Positions 6,720-11,347 of a DNA stretch of 11,347 nucleotides are shown here, in pieces. Each line of letters opens with the position of its first letter. Positions within the stretch are counted from its first letter, which is position 1. The notes under the pieces are model-generated. The model saw nothing but the letters and a program-made list of their open reading frames with translations, had not been told where the DNA came from and made no database searches. The position numbers were made by a program, and so were the translations under genes. The DNA is from Pavlovales sp. CCMP2436 (taxonomy: Eukaryota > Haptophyta > Pavlovophyceae > Pavlovales). Where the stretch lies: assembly GCA_026770615.1 (NCBI GenBank), contig MU631911.1, positions 66,348 to 77,694 of the forward strand, given 5' to 3'.

Positions 6720-7850
6720 ATGCGTGCGCACGGCGGGGAGTGCGAGCGGGCCGACGCCGGCTACAGCAACGCCAAGTACCGCGGCGCGGGTTCGCAGGTG
6801 GGCTCCGCGCTGCTCGACAACTGCATCAGTCCGCGACACCGCGCGCTGCTGCAGCGATGGTACCGCTCCGAGCTCTTCTGCAGCCTCTTGGTCCTCGTGA
6901 CGCTGCTCCTGATCGTGGCGGTGGTGCACCTACTCTCGTATGAGCGTGCGATTCGCTTCGAGCTGGGTGCGATCGACGCATTCGTCGGCGAGCTGGCCGA
7001 CGAGCACGCGCGGGCGCGCGTCCTCGACCTGCCCGTCTACTTCCTAAACGCGGACGAGGACGCGCCGCAGCGCCGGGCGATCGAGGAGCGGCTCGCGCGA
7101 TTTTTCCCGCCGGCGATGTTCCGCGTGCCGCGCATAGACGGTCGCCTGCACCTCGACGATGACCGCGCGCACGGCGGCTTCGAGTCGCAGACGGCTGAGG
7201 AGCTGGGCCGCACGCTCTCGCACCTAACGGCCGCACGGCAGATGGTGGCTGACGGGCACGAGGCTGCGCTGATCGTGGAGGACTCGGCGCACTTTGGGCT
7301 CGCGCCGCGCTGGCCTTTCAGGCTCTCCGAGCTCATCGCGCAACTGCCGTCCACCTGGACGACGCTGCAGCTCTACCACACAGCCGACGTGGCCTACGCG
7401 CCGCCGGCGGGCGACGCACCGGTGGGGCTGACCGTCGTGCCCTACGGGGGCGTGCACATGTCGGGCACGGTCGCCTACGTACTCTCGCGCCGCGGCGCCG
7501 ACGCGCTGATGCGCTGCACGCGCGCGGGGCGTGCCGTCCATCGCAAGGGGCTCGCGACGCGCAACGGGCTGACGGACACGATCCTGTACGAGTTTCCGCA
7601 CGCGGAGCCGTGGGCGCTCTGGCCGCGCTACATCTTCGGCCACCCGCGCTTTCTCGGGCCCTCGCTGCACGTCGGCGTGCGTCAGGCGCTCCGGGAAGCA
7701 AGGATCGCGCACGGCATCGTCGACCACGCGCAAGCGACGTGGGCGGCGACGCGGCCGGGCCCGGCGCCGGACGACGAGGACATGCCCGACGAGGGCGACG
7801 GGGCCGCGATGGTCGTCTATTCGGACGTCGTCTCCGGCGAGGCGCTGTGA
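6720..7850 (+). CDS. GT25-like glycosyltransferase, type II membrane protein
   Basis: A 376-residue protein from ATG 6720 to TGA 7850. The frame is open upstream to about 6546, but that start is TTG, so 6720 is the first ATG. The N-terminal tail of about 50 residues is followed by a membrane span at residues 52-74 (LFCSLLVLVTLLLIVAVVHL), the layout of a Golgi type II enzyme. The lumenal part resembles family 25 glycosyltransferases (LPS and collagen galactosyltransferase relatives): VYFLNADEDAPQRRAIEERL at about 106, RIDGR at 138-142, a SHLTAARQ block at about 167 and LIVEDSAHF at 184-192, where most members have the LEDD motif. The later GVHMSGTVAYVLSRRGADAL block matches the region in which GT25 proteins place a substrate loop and helix. 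Asp/Glu residues E187 and D188 are present, but the usual next acidic residue is Ser189. The last 30 residues are acidic and low in complexity. Donor and acceptor are unknown. Confidence 0.8.
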   Translation: MRAHGGECERADAGYSNAKYRGAGSQVGSALLDNCISPRHRALLQRWYRSELFCSLLVLVTLLLIVAVVHLLSYERAIRFELGAIDAFVGELADEHARARVLDLPVYFLNADEDAPQRRAIEERLARFFPPAMFRVPRIDGRLHLDDDRAHGGFESQTAEELGRTLSHLTAARQMVADGHEAALIVEDSAHFGLAPRWPFRLSELIAQLPSTWTTLQLYHTADVAYAPPAGDAPVGLTVVPYGGVHMSGTVAYVLSRRGADALMRCTRAGRAVHRKGLATRNGLTDTILYEFPHAEPWALWPRYIFGHPRFLGPSLHVGVRQALREARIAHGIVDHAQATWAATRPGPAPDDEDMPDEGDGAAMVVYSDVVSGEAL

Positions 7851-8083
7851 ATGCGTACATCTGTCGAGCAGATCTGATCTAGTAAAAGTTTAAGACTTCG
7901 ACGCTCTGAGTCTGAGACTATTCGGCCGTGGGGCGAAGGCGTAAGTTAACTAAAGGCGCATAAGCATTGGCTCAGGTCCCCCCCCCTCCCTAGTGCTGGG
8001 CATCACCGCATCAGACTCGGCGCGCTTGGTGAGGGGTTGATAGCAGGAGCTGCTCAGACTGGTGGCCTCTGGCAGAGACTGAG

Positions 8084-8940
8084 CTAGACCCTGCTGGCGT
8101 GCGTGCGCTTGTGCCGCTTGAGGCTGCTCGCGGTAGTGGTCTGGTGTCCGCACCCTGGCTCGTCGCATGCGAACGGCCGCTCGTCGCTGTGCGTGCGCTT
8201 GTGCATCGTGAGCTGGCCCGCGGTAGTGGCCCGATACTGGCACCCGGGCTCGTTGCACGCGTGCGGCCTCTCGCCGCTCGCCGCTGTGCGTGCGCTTGTG
8301 CGTCGCGAGAGTGCCCGTTTTGCTGGCCCGGTACTCTCACCCGGGATCGTCGCACGCGTACGGTCGCTCGCCGCTGTGCGTGCGCTTGTGCGCGTGAGGT
8401 GGCTCGCGCGAGCGGCCCAATACTCGCACCCGGGCTCGTCGCACGCGTGCGGCCGCTCGCCACTGTGCATGCGCTTGTGCCTTGCGAGGTCACTCGCCTT
8501 GGTGGCCCGATACTCGCACCAGAGGTCGTTACACGCGTGCGGCCGTTCGCCGCTGTGCGTGCGCTTGTGCACCGTGAGATGACTCGCCTTGGTGACCCGG
8601 TACTCGCACCCGAGCTCGTTGCATGCGTATGGCCGCTCGCCGCTGTGCGTGCGCTTGTGCTTCGTGATTTGGTTCGAGGTAGTGGCCCGATACGCACAGC
8701 CAGGCTCGTCGCACGCGTACGGCCGCTCGCCGCTGTGCGTGCGCCGCGTGCACTTGTGCTCCGTAAGGTTGCTCGAGGTATTGGCCCGATACTCATAGTC
8801 AGGCTCGTCGCACGCGAAGGGCCGCTCGCCCTGTGCGTGCGCTTGTGCGCCGTGAGGTGGCTCGCATGGGCAGTCCGGTACTCGCACCCCTGCTCTTCGC
8901 AGGCGTGCGGCCGGTGTCCGCTGTGCGTGCGCTTGTCTAG
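8084..8940 (-). pseudogene. Degenerate C2H2 zinc-finger array (array 2)
   Basis: Nine finger units on the minus strand share the 30-residue CX4CX12HX3H unit and HSGERP linker of array 1. Homology starts abruptly at about 8934, next to an unrelated gene, and no ATG precedes it in any relevant frame. In order: finger A is intact; then one base is missing near 8830, changing frame; finger B has Tyr for Cys2 and a three-residue insert before its last His; fingers C, D and E are intact; finger F loses one base near 8393; finger G, in its own frame, has TGA (8337-8339) at Cys2; a 7-bp insertion near 8266-8275 restores the earlier frame; fingers H and I are intact; stop TAG at 8084-8086. Lacking a start and carrying several indels, it is best called a pseudogene or a 5'-truncated fragment. 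An upstream exon joined by splicing could rescue only part of it. Confidence 0.75.
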
Positions 8941-8995
8941 TCTGGGACCCCCACCCCCACCCCTCCGGCTCGTATTTGGTAGTGGTGGAGCTCTA

Positions 8996-9907
8996 ATGAA
9001 GATTACTACCAGCGCCGCAGACGCCGCTGCCGCCACCGCTGTGGTCGCATTTGCCGCCGCAGCCGCAGCAACCGCAGAGATGGTGAAGCTCGAGAGCGCG
9101 GTTGCTGCGAGCCTAGCGCCGGTGCGTCCCCCTCCACCCTTGGTAAAGGTGGAGATGGGCACGGCCGCAAGCTCGGCGGCAGGCTCGGCGGCGGCCGGCA
9201 CTGTGAGTTCGACGGAGGAGAGGCAGGGACACTCAACCGCTGGCTCACCTGCGGCCGACTCTGCTCCGGGCAAGTGCCCGGCTCAGCACGCGCCAGCACC
9301 TCTTACATCCATCTACGTGGAGTCCAGAGAGGAGTACGAAATAAGCATGGCCATCATGCAGTCGAGGAGAGACGAGCTCATGCAGGCCGAGTACGAGGCC
9401 AGGAGCTCGGCCGCTGCAATTGCAACCGTCACCGCCGCGCTCGCCGCGCTACAAGCCGCCGCCGCTGCCCCGCCCGTCGACGTGAAGAAGACAGCTGAGG
9501 GTGCAGCTGGGCACGCAGGCGAGCGTGCTGCTGTACGCCGTGGGGACACAAGGGGCGGCCACACACGGGTTCGGCAGCAGGGAGAGCAGCGCCAGCTGCC
9601 GCCCCGTGAGCAGCAGCAGCCGCCCTGTGAGCAGCAGCAGGGAGAGCAACTGCAGCCGCCACCCCGAGAGCGGCACCAGAGCCTGCTGCTGCTCCGTGAG
9701 CAGCTACAGCGCCAGCAGCCGCCCGGAGAGCAGCAACAGCGTCAGCTGCCGCCCGGAGAGCAGCAGCAGGGAGAGCAGCAACAGAGAGAGCAGAGCCAGC
9801 GCCAGCTACCGCCCCGTAAGCAGCAGCAGCCGTCGCCCGGAGAGCAGCACCAGCGCCAGCTGCGGCCCAGTGAGCAACAGCAACAGCAGCCGCCGCCTGG
9901 AGAGTAG
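8996..9907 (+). CDS. Ala/Gln-rich protein with charged helix, N-terminal part to first TAG
   Basis: A 303-codon frame from ATG 8996 to TAG 9905-9907. The frame is open upstream too, but there it runs antisense through zinc-finger array 2 and is not credible. Residues 1-105 are Ala/Ser/Pro-rich. Residues 105-160 (IYVESREEYEISMAIMQSRRDEL then Ala-rich helix) look like an amphipathic helix or coiled coil. From about 195 the protein is Gln-rich, with units such as RQLPPGEQQQ encoded by CAG repeats. The same frame continues past the TAG with the same repeats and then normal-looking coding sequence, so the stop probably breaks or is read through in a larger gene. Repeat-borne GTGAGC strings (for example 9870) could also serve as splice donors to remove it. 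No family was recognised for this part. Confidence 0.5.
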   Translation: MKITTSAADAAAATAVVAFAAAAAATAEMVKLESAVAASLAPVRPPPPLVKVEMGTAASSAAGSAAAGTVSSTEERQGHSTAGSPAADSAPGKCPAQHAPAPLTSIYVESREEYEISMAIMQSRRDELMQAEYEARSSAAAIATVTAALAALQAAAAAPPVDVKKTAEGAAGHAGERAAVRRGDTRGGHTRVRQQGEQRQLPPREQQQPPCEQQQGEQLQPPPRERHQSLLLLREQLQRQQPPGEQQQRQLPPGEQQQGEQQQREQSQRQLPPRKQQQPSPGEQHQRQLRPSEQQQQQPPPGE

Positions 9908-10245
9908 CACCAGGGAGAGCAGCAGCAGCCGACGTCCGGAGAGTAGCACCAGCGCCAGTTGCCGCCCCTTGAGCATCAGCAGCCGCCCGGAGAGCAGCAG
10001 CCGCCTCACCGAGAGCAGCGCCAGCTACCGCCCGGAGAGCAGCAGCAGCGCCAGCTGCCGCCCGTAGAGCAGCAGCAGGGAGAGCAGCAGCAGCCGCCGC
10101 CCGGAAAGCAGCAGCAGCAGCAGCCCCGAGAACAGCGCAATCAGCCGCCCGGAGAGCAGCACCAGCGCCAGCTGCCGCCCCGTGAGCAGCACCAGCGCCA
10201 GCTGCCGCCCCGAGAGCAGCAGCAGCAGCAGCTGCAGCAGCCACG
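9590..10245 (+). repeat. CAG-rich imperfect repeat tract
   Basis: About 650 bp of irregular units built from CGCCAGCTGCCGCCC and (G)GAGAGCAGCAGCAG. Read in the gene's frame it gives Gln-rich RQLPPGEQQQ units; the next frame gives Ser/Arg repeats, and one minus frame gives poly-Ala of more than 300 codons. Openness in several frames comes from the repeat itself. Such tracts are prone to slippage, and the two TAG codons lie in adjacent copies. Confidence 0.8.
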
Positions 10246-11347
10246 ACAGCGCAGCAGCAACCGCTTGGGGGCGAGGGTGGGCACCGCCAGACGTGCTCCT
10301 GCGTGGCACGCAGCAGCTGGACGCACTCCCGTAGCCGGGCATGCTGTCGCATCCTATGCCCAGGAGGAGAGGCAGGCGCGGGCCCAGCTGCGCCACCTGA
10401 AGTCGAAGGCCAGTGGAGGGGTGGCCTCATCCAAGCGACAATCCGGTTCAGATCGCACTGATGCACCGCATCCTCGCGACTCTTCCATGAAGCCCTCGTC
10501 CTGGTGCGCTGCCGCGTCACCTGCTCAGATGCGAGTAGAGAAGCGACGGGATAGGGAGGTGCTCAAGGAGGCGTGCATGCAGCGCGATCACATCATGGAC
10601 ACCAGGGTGGAGTTACTGGAAAAAAGGAGGACCATCGCTGGGCTAGCACGAGACTGCAATAGCTTCACGCCCATCGCGCGACGCGGTCGAGTCGAGCTCA
10701 CTCCCGAGCAGGAAATGGCGGACTCCGCCCTCAAGGCTAACCAGCGCGAGCTGCGCGAAGCGAGGGAGCGGATCAGGTGCCTACTTGCCGCACCAAGAGC
10801 AAGGACGTTGCAACGGGCTGCTACAGCAGCTATGGTAGCAGTAGACGTGGGGCACAGGAGGGTAGAGGTTGAGCCTATAACCCTCCGAGCCAAGGCCGAA
10901 ACCCCCCGCGCCAAGTGGACACGTGTGGACCATGCCCAGCTGATGGAGCTGAGGCAAGTAGCGAGAAGGCGTGGGTGGGTATCAGAGCAAGAAAGCAGCC
11001 ACTGGCAGGTGTCTGCGATCGACTGGAGTTGTGCTCAGCAGAGAGGCTCAAAAGCGGCAAGGAGACGAGTCAAGGTCCTCCAGCGTAGAGCCCGAGCCCA
11101 CCTGCTTGCCGGCTGGTCAGACTTAACCCAGCCTGCAGCAGCCCAGCCCGCCGCCGCCCAGGGCGCTGCAGCAGCCCAGCCCCCGGGCGCACTGCCGCTG
11201 CGTGTGCCGGCGGACACGCCACAGAGTGCGCCACCGAGCGAGCTGTCGATGGGCACTGCGCTACCGCTGCCGTCGCCGAGCACACTGCGCGCCAAGCCGG
11301 CGCTAGAAAGGTGCGTTCACCCACAACACACTGCCCTAGCCGGCTCC
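9908..11347 (+). CDS. Continuation of the Gln-rich gene: charged helical region and Myb/SANT-like segment, runs off the window
   Basis: In the frame of the ATG at 8996, after TAG 9905-9907 and a second TAG 9944-9946, the sequence is open to the last base (784 codons in all, window end at a codon boundary). Gln-rich repeats end near 10245. From about 10330 the protein is mixed and charged, with predicted helices such as MRVEKRRDREVLKEACMQRD and QRELREARERIRC. The first in-frame ATG after the stops is 10487. The segment from 10907 to about 11090 has Trp at codons 641, 661, 670 and 677 (counted from 8996) and reads KWTRVDHAQLMELRQ...DWS...GSKAARRRVKVLQ, like a Myb/SANT-type DNA-binding helix bundle. 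The end is Ala/Pro/Gln-rich. A nuclear DNA-binding role is a reasonable guess. It could be an independent downstream gene or exon. Confidence 0.5.

Noticed and set aside
8011..9273. 420-codon minus-strand frame running from the Ala-rich gene through array 2
   Set aside because: Begins with TTG. Its first third is antisense to the plus-strand gene, it carries only one finger in frame, and the rest is an out-of-frame finger reading.
9429..10520. 363-codon minus-strand poly-Ala frame over the CAG tract
   Set aside because: CAG repeats read as CTG/GCT antisense. The flanking coding signals (charged helices, Trp-spaced segment) are on the plus strand.

Overview
The window looks like nuclear DNA of a eukaryote with a GC-rich genome, most likely a unicellular alga (haptophyte or a similar microalga). 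Three things point that way: long C2H2 zinc-finger arrays, a GT14-type (Branch/xylosyltransferase-like) glycosyltransferase with a secretory N-terminus, and a type II membrane GT25-like glycosyltransferase. Coding blocks are very GC-rich with strong third-position GC. The spaces between them (about 92-580, 2420-3300, 4080-4300 and 4620-4770) are clearly AT-richer. No operon structure or ribosome-binding sites are seen. The taxon is an inference and no marker gene is present.

Left part (1-4774): a short fragment at 2-91 resembles a Cys-containing double-psi-barrel (expansin/GH45-like) segment ending in a stop. Then come AT-rich DNA, a 35-bp tandem repeat and a GGGCCCC-rich repeat. A C2H2 zinc-finger array with a 90-bp unit follows (845-2419, + strand); it is cut by a TGA that replaces the second zinc-ligand Cys of one finger. 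Next are a large inverted repeat (arms 2945-3051 and 3150-3256, about 84% identical) and a probable broken gene on the minus strand (3302-3983) with a BED-like CX2C...HX3C finger and a Pro-rich 30-bp repeat tail. About 0.8 kb without convincing genes follows.

Middle (4775-7850): this is the healthy part of the window. A GT14-like gene (minus) and a GT25-like gene (plus) are arranged head to head and share a 247-bp GC-rich intergenic region. Both proteins have N-terminal secretory or membrane-anchor segments, so a joint role in building Golgi glycans or scale/cell-surface polysaccharide is plausible but inferred.

Right part (7851-11347): a second, more decayed C2H2 array lies on the minus strand (8084-8940), inverted relative to the first. 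It has no ATG, at least two frame-changing indels, and a TGA at the same Cys position as in array 1. Diverging from it is a plus-strand gene from 8996 that stays in one frame to the window end: an Ala-rich N-terminus, a charged helix, a long Gln-rich CAG-repeat tract carrying two in-frame TAGs where the repeat has CAG, and a charged helical C-terminus with a Trp-spaced Myb/SANT-like segment.

The most notable signals are the matching TGA-for-Cys events in both arrays, the compensating indels in array 2, the two TAG-for-CAG codons in an otherwise open 784-codon frame, the foldback element, and the inverted zinc-finger arrays flanking the glycosyltransferase pair.
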